This document shows, piece after piece, positions 54,186-64,000 of a stretch of 64,000 nucleotides of DNA; position 1 is the first letter of the stretch; each line of letters opens with the position of its first letter. A model generated the notes under the pieces. It did not search any database and was not told where the DNA came from. It saw nothing but the letters and a program-made list of their open reading frames with translations. The position numbers were made by a program, and so were the translations under genes. Origin of the DNA: Sporosarcina pasteurii (lineage in GTDB: Bacteria > Bacillota > Bacilli > Bacillales_A > Planococcaceae); contig NZ_CP160452.1 in NCBI RefSeq assembly GCF_041295575.1, forward strand, positions 248,001 through 312,000, written 5' to 3'.

Positions 54186-54411
54186 AGTGCATTATTTTGC
54201 TCGTCTTCGGGAATTAACTGGGAAATCCGAAGAATTTATCGATAAAGATTACATGACGGTTCAGCAATTACTCGATTGGGCTGAAGAAAAGTATCCCGGA
54301 TTTGGTAAGGATATGATTCATGTTGCAATTAATGAGGAGTACGCTTTAAAGGATGATACGATTCAAACGGGCGATGTGTGCGCATTTATTCCGCCTGTGA
54401 GTGGTGGATGA
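54178..54411 (+). CDS. moaD: Molybdopterin synthase sulfur carrier subunit
   Basis: 77 aa ubiquitin-fold protein ending PPVSGG; the terminal Gly-Gly is thiocarboxylated by the MoeB-linked pathway. VHYFARLRELTG at the N-terminus and VAINEEYA fit MoaD. It overlaps moaE and mobA. Confidence 0.94.
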   Translation: MIKVHYFARLRELTGKSEEFIDKDYMTVQQLLDWAEEKYPGFGKDMIHVAINEEYALKDDTIQTGDVCAFIPPVSGG

Positions 54412-54998
54412 AAACCGTTGGCGTTGTACTAGCCGGTGGTTTATCTAGAAGGTTTGGTTCCCCGAAAGCATTCGCGCGGATGGGAAACAAGTACTTCTAT
54501 GAATACGCAGTTGCTGCTTTAGCACCGCATTGCGATCAGATTGTGATTGTCACAAGACCTGAACTTGTTGAACGTTTCCCAAATGAGCTGAATGTCATTA
54601 CGGACGATGAATCGTTTGTTGGCCTCGGTCCACTGGCTGGGATTTATTCAGTGATGAGTGTGATTGAAGCCGAACGCTATCTGGTCTTGCCTTGTGATAT
54701 GCCTTATATAACGGAGAGCGTCATTGGAGGGCTAATGCTCTATCAAAAAGAATCTGTAATTGCTGTTAAAACGGATGATAATTATCATCCGCTCGTGTCG
54801 AGTTGGCATCGGCGTGTAAAAGAACAGTTACGACAGTCGCTAGAACAGAGGCGGTTGAGAGTGATGCAATTGTTAAATGAAGTCGAAACATTGTGGATAG
54901 ACGGCGATCGTTTCACGAAGCATGCAAACAAAGTATTTAAAAATATAAATTATGAAACTGAATTAGAAAGAGGTGAAGAAAATGAGTGCAATGGTTGA
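54408..54998 (+). CDS. mobA: Molybdenum cofactor guanylyltransferase
   Basis: 196 aa nucleotidyltransferase that attaches GMP to Mo-molybdopterin. The N-terminal [17 protein letters not shown] motif (about 6-22), the [11 protein letters not shown] segment and LPCDMPYI (metal-binding Asp) are present. ATGA overlap with moaD, and 17-base overlap with moaA. Confidence 0.94.
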   Translation: MKTVGVVLAGGLSRRFGSPKAFARMGNKYFYEYAVAALAPHCDQIVIVTRPELVERFPNELNVITDDESFVGLGPLAGIYSVMSVIEAERYLVLPCDMPYITESVIGGLMLYQKESVIAVKTDDNYHPLVSSWHRRVKEQLRQSLEQRRLRVMQLLNEVETLWIDGDRFTKHANKVFKNINYETELERGEENECNG

Positions 54999-55992
54999 TC
55001 AATTAGGCCGACCGATTCGTGATTTAAGAATATCAGTGACGGATCGTTGTAATTTTAGGTGTACGTATTGCATGCCGAAAGAGATATTTGGCGACGATTA
55101 TGCATTTTTACCGAAAGACGAGCTCTTATCATTTGAGGAGATTGAGCGGTTTGCCCAAATATTTGCAGATCTTGGGGTGAAAAAACTTCGGGTTACGGGT
55201 GGAGAGCCACTGATGCGAAAAGACATTTCAATATTGGTGGGCAAGCTGCTTAAGATTGATGGCATTGAAGACGTAGGGCTTACAACGAATGCAGTATTAC
55301 TGCGCCAACATGCACAAGCACTTTACGATGTGGGACTCCGTCGCTTAAATATAAGTTTAGACGCTCTGAATCCCGAGGTTTTTGGCGCAATAAACGGTCG
55401 AGGCGTAAAACCAGATTTTATCCTGTCTAATATTGATTTCGCTCAAAAAATTGGTTTTGAAATTAAAGTCAATATGGTCGTTGAAAAAGGGGTCAATGAA
55501 AGTGAAATTATTCCAATGGCGACCTACTTTAAAGAGCGCGGGATCATGCTTCGCTTCATCGAGTTTATGGATGTCGGAAATGACAATGGGTGGAGCTTTG
55601 AAAAAGTCATTACGAAAAAAGAAATTTACCATATGTTAAAAGAAATTTATAACATTGAACCGGCCGAACAGCATTACTACGGAGAGGTAGCCAAGCGCTA
55701 TCGTTATCAAGACAACGGTGCAGAAGTTGGATTTATCACATCCGTATCAGAGTCATTTTGCTCAACTTGCACACGAGCAAGATTGTCTTCTGATGGGAAA
55801 CTGTTCACTTGTTTATTTGCCTCTGATGGATTTGACTTAAAGGCTTTAATTCGTAGTAATAAAACAGATGAAGCACTTGTGGAATCGATTCGAAAGGTTT
55901 GGGAACGCAGGGCGGATCGTTATTCAGATGAACGGACAGAACAAACTGCAAAAAACCGTAAAAAAATTGGCATGGGGTATATTGGCGGCTGA
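54982..55992 (+). CDS. moaA: GTP 3',8-cyclase
   Basis: 336 aa radical SAM enzyme starting Moco synthesis. The N-terminal cluster is CNFRCTYC (about 23-30). The C-terminal GTP-side cluster has CSTC plus a later Cys (LFTCLF). The essential terminal Gly-Gly is kept (MGYIGG). The ATG at 54982 lies after AGAGGTG. Last gene of the Mo cluster. Confidence 0.96.
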   Translation: MSAMVDQLGRPIRDLRISVTDRCNFRCTYCMPKEIFGDDYAFLPKDELLSFEEIERFAQIFADLGVKKLRVTGGEPLMRKDISILVGKLLKIDGIEDVGLTTNAVLLRQHAQALYDVGLRRLNISLDALNPEVFGAINGRGVKPDFILSNIDFAQKIGFEIKVNMVVEKGVNESEIIPMATYFKERGIMLRFIEFMDVGNDNGWSFEKVITKKEIYHMLKEIYNIEPAEQHYYGEVAKRYRYQDNGAEVGFITSVSESFCSTCTRARLSSDGKLFTCLFASDGFDLKALIRSNKTDEALVESIRKVWERRADRYSDERTEQTAKNRKKIGMGYIGG

Positions 55993-56020
55993 CGTTTTTT
56001 AAGGAAAGGGCGAAACTTAA

Positions 56021-56983
56021 TTGAAGCAAACGATATTTATTACAAGAAAATTACCTGAAGAGGTTATCCAACCGTTACGTGAAAAGTTTACGGTACGTAT
56101 GTGGGAGGAAGAAGAGATTGAGGTGCCTGTTGATGTACTAAAAAAAGAAGTGCAACAGGCGGATGCACTTTGGACGACAATATCTGATCAGATTACGAAA
56201 GAAATCATGACTAGTGCCCCAAACTTAAAAGTAATCGCGAATCTTGCGGTTGGCTTTAATAATATCGATGTTGAAGCGGCAAAGGAGCTAGGTATCACTG
56301 TAACAAATACGCCGGATGTGCTAACAGAAACAACGGCAGACCTTGCCTTTGCCTTACTTCTCGCTTCAGCACGACGTATTACAGAAGCAGAACGTGTCTT
56401 ACGTGACGGTAAATGGACGTCTTGGGCGCCGATGCAACTGACAGGGATGGATGTGTTTGGCGCTACTCTAGGTATTATTGGCATGGGAAGAATCGGTGAA
56501 GCAGCTGCAAAGCGAGCGAAAGGATTCGATATGAATGTCTTATATTACAATCGTACGCGTAAACTCGAAGCAGAAGAAAAGTACGGGTTTAGCTATGCAG
56601 AACTCGACAGTTTATTACAACAGTCCGATTTCGTACTTATTTTTGCCCCGTTGACGGAAGAAACGAAAAATATGATTGCCAAACGAGAACTCGGGTTAAT
56701 GAAGAAAACCGCGATTCTGTTAAACGTTGCGCGCGGCGGCATTGTGAATGAACAAGACCTTTACGATGCATTAAAAAATGGTGATATTTGGGGTGCAGGC
56801 CTGGATGTATTCGAAACAGAACCAGTCCCATTAAACCATCCTTTATTAACGTTACCTAATGTAACCGTCCTGCCACATATCGGAAGTGCGAGCATCCAGA
56901 CGCGACTTGCGATGATGAAGATGAACCAGAAAGCGATTATGGATGTGCTAGAGGGACGCGTTCCGAAGAATGTTGTTATTTAA
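56021..56983 (+). CDS. 2-hydroxyacid dehydrogenase (glyoxylate/hydroxypyruvate reductase type)
   Basis: 320 aa NAD(P)-dependent D-2-hydroxyacid dehydrogenase. The nucleotide-binding motif GIIGMGRIGEAAAKRA (about 149-164), the catalytic Arg in NVARGGIVNE, Glu in DVFETEP and His in LPHIGSAS are present. It is close to the GyaR/GhrB group. TTG start preceded by AAGGAAAGGG, 28 bases after moaA, possibly by read-through co-transcribed, but functionally unrelated. Confidence 0.88.
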   Translation: MKQTIFITRKLPEEVIQPLREKFTVRMWEEEEIEVPVDVLKKEVQQADALWTTISDQITKEIMTSAPNLKVIANLAVGFNNIDVEAAKELGITVTNTPDVLTETTADLAFALLLASARRITEAERVLRDGKWTSWAPMQLTGMDVFGATLGIIGMGRIGEAAAKRAKGFDMNVLYYNRTRKLEAEEKYGFSYAELDSLLQQSDFVLIFAPLTEETKNMIAKRELGLMKKTAILLNVARGGIVNEQDLYDALKNGDIWGAGLDVFETEPVPLNHPLLTLPNVTVLPHIGSASIQTRLAMMKMNQKAIMDVLEGRVPKNVVI

Positions 56984-57042
56984 AAAAACTTAGAGGGTAT
57001 ACATAACCAATTAGTTCAGACTCATGGGTGGAATTATTCGTA

Positions 57043-57097
57043 AAAATAGCCAATTCAAATGGACTGCAGTCATGCAGATTTTTGAATTGGCTTTTTC
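57043..57097 (+). terminator. Rho-independent terminator of the dehydrogenase gene
   Basis: A perfect 12-bp stem AGCCAATTCAAA (57048-57059) with 57081-57092 and a T run. Confidence 0.9.
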
Positions 57098-57101
57098 GTT
57101 T

Positions 57102-57274
57102 AGTCAATTTCATAATTCAATCTTTTCGCTGCGCGGATACAATATATAGTTCAATCAATTTCATAATTAAGTTTTGCAAGTTAAGGTAATTATGAAATTG
57201 ACTCAGTTGAGTTAAACCTTTCTCAACTATATATCGTATCGGCTTAGCGGTTTTAGGTAATTATGAAATTGACT
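57102..57274. repeat. Palindromic repeat family B, nested copy
   Basis: 173 bp bounded by AGTCAATTTCATAATT (57102-57117) and AATTATGAAATTGACT (57259-57274). The outer arms, about 50 bp each, are imperfect inverted repeats with cores GGATACAATATATAGTT and CAACTATATATCGTATC. A second, smaller inverted pair of the same end motif (57156-57169 with 57187-57200) lies inside, as if one element had inserted in another. It is related to 61687-61802. The rest of the gap (57275-57472) has a 6+6 palindrome AACTGT-TTTA-ACAGTT (57410-57425) and the ribosome site. Confidence 0.75.
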
Positions 57275-57472
57275 CAATTGAATTAAAAATGAAAAGTTTT
57301 GCATAGTGTGGAATAGATTAGGAAGGATATTTTCGATCATCACCAAACTGTAGCGTATTCAGTTATGACGAGGAATCGCTTGATGTTCAGATAGGACCTA
57401 TTTTTAATCAACTGTTTTAACAGTTTTAGTGTAATAACAAAGATTAATAGTGTTAAAAGGGAGAGAATAGGT

Positions 57473-58669
57473 ATGAATTTTTCATTCACAGAAGAACAGA
57501 AAATGCTGCGCAGTACGGTTAGGGCATTTGTTGATAAAGAAATTATGCCTCATATTGCAGAATGGGATCGAAAAGGGCAATCAGATCCTACGATTTATAC
57601 AAAACTAGCCGATCTTGGTTTAATGGGTGTTTGCATTCCTACAGAGTACGGCGGCAGTGGTATGGACTATAATTCTCTAGCAATTGTTTGTGAGGAATTG
57701 GAGAGGGGGGATACTGCATTTCGGACTGCAGTTTCTGTCCACACAGGATTAAATAGCCTGACAATCCTGCAATGGGGTAATGAAGCGCAAAAGCAAAAAT
57801 ATCTTGTTCCACAGGCGAGTGGAAAGAAGATTGGCGCGTTTGGTTTAACTGAACCTGCGGCTGGTTCGGATGTTGTTGCATTACAAACAACCGCCGTAAA
57901 AGATGGCGATAATTATATATTAAATGGTCAAAAAACGTGGATTTCCTTATGTGATGTTGCCGATCACTTCCTCGTGTTTGCCTATACAGGCGACCGATCG
58001 GATAAACATAAAGCAATCTCAGCATTCATTGTTGAGAGAACTTGGGAAGGTTTTTCTTCGGTTGCCACAAAGGGGAAGTTAGGCATTCGTGCGGGTAATA
58101 CAGGAGAGCTCTTCTTTGAGGATGTCAAAGTACCAAAAGAGAATTTATTAGGCGAAGAAGGAGAAGGCTTTAAAATTGCGATGTCTGCGCTAGATAATGG
58201 TCGATTTACCGTTGCAGCTGGGGCGGTCGGACAAATTATGGCTTGTATGGAAGCGAGCGTAAAATATTGCCATGAACGTAAAACTTTCGGCAAGGATATT
58301 GGACGACATCAACTCGTTCAACAAATGATTGCCAATATGGAGGCAGGCTATCAAATGAGTCGCCTACTCGTTTACCGCGCGGGCGAATTAAAAAATGCAG
58401 GCGAGCGAAATACAAGAGAAACATCTCTCGCAAAGTGGCAAGCTTGTGATTTTGCGAATAAAGCTGCGGATGACGCTGTTCAAATTCATGGTGCATACGG
58501 TTATTCGGATGAATATCCGGTAGAGCGGTATTTACGAAATTCTAAAGCGCCTGTCATTTATGAAGGGACACGAGAGATTCACACGGTCATGCAAGCGGAA
58601 TATGTATTAGGATACAGAGAAGATAAGCGATTAAATAAAATGCTACCTGCTTGGCAAGATGATTTATAA
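57473..58669 (+). CDS. Acyl-CoA dehydrogenase
   Basis: 398 aa flavoprotein of the acyl-CoA dehydrogenase family, catalysing alpha,beta-desaturation of an acyl-CoA and passing electrons to ETF. GAFGLTEPAAGSDVVALQTTA (about 122-142), KTWISLCDVADHFLVFA, RKTFGKDIGRHQLVQ and the C-terminal IYEGTREIHTVMQAEYVLG, with the catalytic Glu of the short-chain group, are visible. AAAGGGAGAG ribosome site. No partner genes are adjacent; substrate unknown. Confidence 0.9.
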   Translation: MNFSFTEEQKMLRSTVRAFVDKEIMPHIAEWDRKGQSDPTIYTKLADLGLMGVCIPTEYGGSGMDYNSLAIVCEELERGDTAFRTAVSVHTGLNSLTILQWGNEAQKQKYLVPQASGKKIGAFGLTEPAAGSDVVALQTTAVKDGDNYILNGQKTWISLCDVADHFLVFAYTGDRSDKHKAISAFIVERTWEGFSSVATKGKLGIRAGNTGELFFEDVKVPKENLLGEEGEGFKIAMSALDNGRFTVAAGAVGQIMACMEASVKYCHERKTFGKDIGRHQLVQQMIANMEAGYQMSRLLVYRAGELKNAGERNTRETSLAKWQACDFANKAADDAVQIHGAYGYSDEYPVERYLRNSKAPVIYEGTREIHTVMQAEYVLGYREDKRLNKMLPAWQDDL

Positions 58670-58701
58670 AGTTTTGACCTTCTTCGATTTCTTTGATTGC
58701 G

Positions 58702-58733
58702 GATTCCTTTTATTGCAGATTCCTTTTATTGCA
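58702..58733 (+). repeat. Perfect 16-bp tandem duplication
   Basis: GATTCCTTTTATTGCA occurs twice head to tail (58702-58717 and 58718-58733). The surrounding gap 58670-58965 has no gene or terminator that I recognise. Confidence 0.85.
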
Positions 58734-58965
58734 GAAATAGACGAAGAGTCGCTCCTATTGCATTCTTTAGCTCCCGAGAAAGCGACCATAGCAAATCTCC
58801 TGGCATACCACTAATTCAGAATAGGATATGGATTCTGATGATTTGAGATAAAGAATAATATTTGTGAAAAAAATGTGACAGATAGGTTTCGTTGATATGA
58901 TGATAATGAAAGCGGATACACCTTGGTGTATTATTCTAAATTAGCAGTTAATTTTAAAAAATCAG

Positions 58966-58994
58966 TTGACGGATTAAAAAATACGCGGTAAGAT
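58966..58994 (+). promoter_or_regulatory. Sigma-A promoter of the ilv-leu operon
   Basis: -35 TTGACG (58966-58971), 17-bp spacer, -10 TAAGAT (58989-58994), just upstream of the T-box leader. Confidence 0.78.
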
Positions 58995-59001
58995 AGCATC
59001 A

Positions 59002-59304
59002 ATCCAATCGAGTTGGTGATTGAAATCATTCGAAATGAAATTGAAGGAGCGATAAGAAAACCGCATTCCTTTAAAATAAAAAATAAAATCGTTGATGAGG
59101 AAAAAGTAAATAGAGTCTTGTATTTACAGAGAGCCGGTATTGGTGGAAGCCGGCAGTGCAACTATTTGCGACATCCCCTCGGAGTGAGTGACTAAACGGG
59201 AAACCAATTAGGTCATTCCGGGCGTATCTAGCTACGCTCGTTATGAATGAATAGACTTGTCTATTCGTGAGGTGGCTTATTGCCACGAAACAGGGTGGTA
59301 CCAT
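59002..59304 (+). promoter_or_regulatory. T-box leader of the ilv-leu operon
   Basis: Features in order: an AGTA S-turn strand (59105-59108), AGAGAG and the GGTATTGGTGGAAGCC apical loop of stem I (59130-59150), the specifier loop region GCGACATCC (59168-59176), and the T-box sequence AGGGTGGTACC (59292-59302). In this fold AAATAG (59108-59113) pairs with CTATTT (59162-59167) and GAGG (59097-59100) with CCTC (59177-59180). That leaves ATC (Ile, 59173-59175) as the likely specifier. CTC (Leu) at 59178-59180 falls in the helix. Uncharged tRNA would stabilise the antiterminator. Confidence 0.88.
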
Positions 59305-59305
59305 G

Positions 59306-59368
59306 AAAGCTTTTTCATCCCTATATGAAGAACGATGTTTCTTTGTGTGGGATGAAGAGGCTTTTTGT
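59306..59368 (+). terminator. T-box-controlled terminator
   Basis: AAAGCTTTTTCATCCC (59306-59321) pairs with GGGATGAAGAGGCTTT (59349-59364) with G-T pairs, then T-rich sequence. The 5' arm follows the T-box directly. Confidence 0.88.
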
Positions 59369-59400
59369 TTTTGAAAAAATACGTCAGGAGGAGTTTTGCA

Positions 59401-61158
59401 ATGAATACTGGAGGTCAAGCAGTGGAAGTTTTTACAGAAAAGCCAATGAAAAATGATGAATTAAAGCAATTGAATGATGGGTCTGCAGTACTCATTCAAG
59501 CTTTAAAGGATCAAGAAGTAGAAATCATTTTTGGTTACCCTGGCGGTGCAGTTCTACCAATTTATGATGCGTTATATAAAAATCCAATTTCACATGTGCT
59601 TGCTCGTCATGAACAAGGTGCGATACATGCAGCTGAAGGGTATGCACGTGTCTCAGGAAAGCCTGGTGTGGTCATTGCAACATCTGGACCAGGTGCTACG
59701 AACTTAGTAACAGGAATAACAGATGCAATGATGGACTCTTTACCACTCGTTGTTTTCACAGGTCAAGTTGCACAAGAAGTCATTGGAACGGATGCTTTCC
59801 AAGAAGCTGATATTATCGGCATTACACAACCAATCACAAAGCATAATTACCAAGTAAATGACATAAATGATTTACCTAGAATTATTAAAGAGGCCTTTCA
59901 TATTGCTTCAACAGGAAGAAGAGGGCCTGTACTCGTTGATATTCCTAAAAATATTGCAACTGATTTATTTGAACCAGTTGATGTTGAAAGTAAAGCTGTA
60001 GAGGTGAATTTGCCAGGCTATCAGCCAACAACAAAGCCAAACTTTTTACAAATTCAAAAAGCCGCTTCAGCAATTTCCGAAGCAAAGAAGCCGTTACTTC
60101 TTGGCGGAGCAGGAATCCTGCATGCACAAGCGATGGAAGAATTCAAAACATTTGTTGAACGACACCGTATTCCGGTTGTCAATACATTGCTTGGATTAGG
60201 CAGTATTCATGGCGAGCATGAATTATTTCTAGGCATGGCTGGGATGCATGGAACGTACACTGCCAACATGGCAATAAACGATTGCGATTTACTCGTGAAT
60301 ATCGGCGCAAGATTTGACGACAGGCTTACCGGTAATTTACAGAAATTTGCACCGAATGCGAAAGTGATACACATCGATATTGACCCTGCTGAAATCGGCA
60401 AAAACGTCCCAACGGAAATTCCAATCGTTGCAGATGCAAAAGAGGCTTTAAGTGAGTTGTTGAAACAAGAGGTTTCTTCTCCGAATACTAGGGAATGGGT
60501 GGCGCACTTGAAAAAGTCAGCCGAAGAATATCCACTCTGGTACAAAGAAGATGACTCGTGCTTATTGCCGCAACAAGCTGTTCAGCTTATCCACCGAATT
60601 ACAAAGGGAGACGCGATTGTCACAACTGATGTAGGGCAACACCAAATGTGGGCTGCACAATATTATTCTTTAAATAATCCAGACCATTGGGTAACGTCAG
60701 GCGGACTCGGTACGATGGGCTTCGGATTTCCAGCGGCAATTGGTGCTCAACTAGCCAAGCCGAATGCGAGAGTCGTGTCAATCGTCGGGGATGCTGGTTT
60801 CCAAATGACAGCACAAGAGCTCTCTTTGCTTCAAGAATTAAGAATACCTGTAAAAGTCGTAATATTGAATAATGAAAGCCTCGGAATGGTCCGTCAGTGG
60901 CAAGAAACATTTTATGAAGAAAGGTATTCAGAGTCGTTAATTCCTGTTCAACCTGATTTCGTAAAGCTAGCCGAAGCATACGACTTAAAAGGTTACCGAA
61001 TTAATTCAGCAGAAGAAGCAGAAGCCATTTTTGAAGAAGCACTCTTATCTGATGAACCGGTTGTCATTGACTGTCGCGTTAAGCAACTTGAAAACGTCTA
61101 TCCAATGGTTGCACCAGGTAAAGGATTAAGTGAAATGATTGGGGTGAGGGAAGAATGA
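59401..61158 (+). CDS. ilvB: Acetolactate synthase, large catalytic subunit
   Basis: 585 aa ThDP enzyme, first common step of branched-chain amino acid synthesis. The catalytic Glu region [16 protein letters not shown], the ThDP-binding [17 protein letters not shown] stretch (about 465-482) and FAD-binding middle domain motifs are present. The ATG at 59401 follows AGGAGG (59386-59391) by 9 bases. It overlaps ilvN as ATGA. Confidence 0.95.
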   Translation: MNTGGQAVEVFTEKPMKNDELKQLNDGSAVLIQALKDQEVEIIFGYPGGAVLPIYDALYKNPISHVLARHEQGAIHAAEGYARVSGKPGVVIATSGPGATNLVTGITDAMMDSLPLVVFTGQVAQEVIGTDAFQEADIIGITQPITKHNYQVNDINDLPRIIKEAFHIASTGRRGPVLVDIPKNIATDLFEPVDVESKAVEVNLPGYQPTTKPNFLQIQKAASAISEAKKPLLLGGAGILHAQAMEEFKTFVERHRIPVVNTLLGLGSIHGEHELFLGMAGMHGTYTANMAINDCDLLVNIGARFDDRLTGNLQKFAPNAKVIHIDIDPAEIGKNVPTEIPIVADAKEALSELLKQEVSSPNTREWVAHLKKSAEEYPLWYKEDDSCLLPQQAVQLIHRITKGDAIVTTDVGQHQMWAAQYYSLNNPDHWVTSGGLGTMGFGFPAAIGAQLAKPNARVVSIVGDAGFQMTAQELSLLQELRIPVKVVILNNESLGMVRQWQETFYEERYSESLIPVQPDFVKLAEAYDLKGYRINSAEEAEAIFEEALLSDEPVVIDCRVKQLENVYPMVAPGKGLSEMIGVREE

Positions 61159-61670
61159 GAAGAGTCATCACGGTAACAGTGATTAATCAAAGTGGTGTAC
61201 TTAACCGCGTGACTGGGCTACTAATGAAACGGCAGTTCAATATCGAAAGCATTACAGTCGGGCATACCGAGCAATACGGGATGTCAAAAATGACATTTAT
61301 CGTTCATGTGGAAGATGAGCGGAAAATTGAACAGCTCGTGAAGCAATTACAAAAACAAATTGATGTCATTAAAGTTGATGACATTACCGACAAAGCAATC
61401 GTGATGCGTGAGCTTGCACTCATCAAGGTCGTTTCACCGCCTCATATGCGAAGCGAGATGAATAGTATCGTTGAACCATTTCGAGCAACAGTGATCGATA
61501 CAGGGAAAAACGTGATTACGTATCAAGTAACCGGTAATCCAGAAAAAATTGAAGCATTTATCGATTTAATCAAGCCATATGGCATTAAAGAACTCACTCG
61601 AACAGGGGCCACGGCATTTGTTCGGGAAACACAAAAAACACATATACCACAGTTATCCATTTTAAAATAA
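61155..61670 (+). CDS. ilvN: Acetolactate synthase, regulatory small subunit
   Basis: 171 aa with an N-terminal ACT domain ([30 protein letters not shown]) and the C-terminal ALS_ss_C domain (about 80-160). It mediates valine feedback and stimulates IlvB. Called ilvH in some Bacillus genomes. Confidence 0.94.
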   Translation: MRRVITVTVINQSGVLNRVTGLLMKRQFNIESITVGHTEQYGMSKMTFIVHVEDERKIEQLVKQLQKQIDVIKVDDITDKAIVMRELALIKVVSPPHMRSEMNSIVEPFRATVIDTGKNVITYQVTGNPEKIEAFIDLIKPYGIKELTRTGATAFVRETQKTHIPQLSILK

Positions 61671-61686
61671 ATGACTTTGTCAAATG

Positions 61687-61802
61687 AGTCAAATTCATAA
61701 TTACCCAAAACCGCTAAGCTGATACAATATATAGTGGAGAACGGTTTAACTCAACTATATATTGTATCAGCTTAGCGAAAAGGTTGGATTATGAAATTGA
61801 CT
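61687..61802. repeat. Palindromic repeat family B between ilvN and ilvC
   Basis: Two 49-bp arms (61687-61735 and 61754-61802) are near-perfect inverted repeats around an 18-nt loop. The ends are AGTCAAATTCATAATT and AATT-like ATTATGAAATTGACT, and the core is GCTAAGCTGATACAATATAT. It is related to 57102-57274. In the ilv transcript it would fold into a very long hairpin without a T run. Confidence 0.85.
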
Positions 61803-61878
61803 AAAATATATTGTTGGTTCAGTAAAGGCAATCAACAGCGGATATTTAACAATTCAAATATAAAAAACAAACTATTAG

Positions 61879-64000
<2,122 letters not shown>

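Noticed and set aside
57410..57425. Palindrome AACTGT-TTTA-ACAGTT as a TetR-type operator of the acyl-CoA dehydrogenase gene
   Set aside because: Only six bases per arm, no second copy seen, and no known consensus match; noted but not called.

Overview
The window reads as chromosome of a low-GC, Gram-positive, spore-forming-type rod of the Bacillales, most likely Planococcaceae or a close Bacillaceae relative. The evidence is strong AGGAGG ribosome sites, many TTG and GTG starts, and Bacillales signatures: liaIHFSR, narGHJI-nreABC, S-box, T-box and cobalamin leaders, ykoGHIJ-like genes, and an ilvBNC-leu operon behind a T-box. No rRNA, tRNA, CRISPR array or phage was seen. One intact IS3-family element is present, plus two families of short dispersed repeats.

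Layout. 1-1.7 kb: 3' part of a sensor kinase and a small orphan gene. 1.9-7.4 kb: a SAM-I riboswitch controlling a sulfonate-type ABC transporter and an acetyl-CoA-synthetase-like ligase, then a duplicated AhpD/CMD protein. 7.6-11.3 kb (minus): a cell-envelope stress locus liaI-liaH-liaF-liaS-liaR, with a repeat element between liaI and liaH. 11.6-14.6 kb: a fatty acyl-CoA ligase whose terminator is split by the IS3 element. 14.6-14.8 kb: six DnaA-box-like nonamers in 170 bp. 14.9-16.4 kb: dedA and uppP. 16.5-19.2 kb (minus): a manganese/zinc-type ABC transporter with repeated operator-like sites. 19.4-22.7 kb: a two-component system with two PepSY proteins. 22.8-29.3 kb: an MBL hydrolase, AbgT and YfcC transporters and two M20 amidohydrolases. 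29.4-31.1 kb: a second S-box controlling a YxjG/YxjH-type MetE-like protein. 31.3-34.4 kb: alanine symporter, MBL protein and DUF2512 protein. 34.6-38.6 kb: a cobalamin riboswitch controlling a class I ribonucleotide reductase with a flavodoxin-like partner.

38.8-56.0 kb is a nearly self-contained nitrate-respiration and molybdenum-cofactor island. It holds narGHJI, the oxygen/nitrate sensing system nreABC, a hemerythrin-like protein, a NarK/NarT transporter fused to a PAS domain, and moeB, moaB, moaC (inverted), moeA, mobB, moaE, moaD, mobA and moaA. A sequence one base off the staphylococcal NreC box lies upstream of narG, so the regulator encoded in the island plausibly controls the operon. 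The Mo genes would make the cofactor that NarG needs.

56.0-64 kb: a 2-hydroxyacid dehydrogenase, an acyl-CoA dehydrogenase, and a T-box-controlled ilvB-ilvN-ilvC-leuA operon that runs off the window. A long palindromic repeat lies between ilvN and ilvC, and a related one lies 4.5 kb upstream.

The observations most worth checking are the NarK-PAS fusion, the DnaA-box cluster, the S-box sulfonate/ligase operon, the duplicated CMD protein and the two repeat families. All functional statements rest on recognising families by eye; no database search was run.
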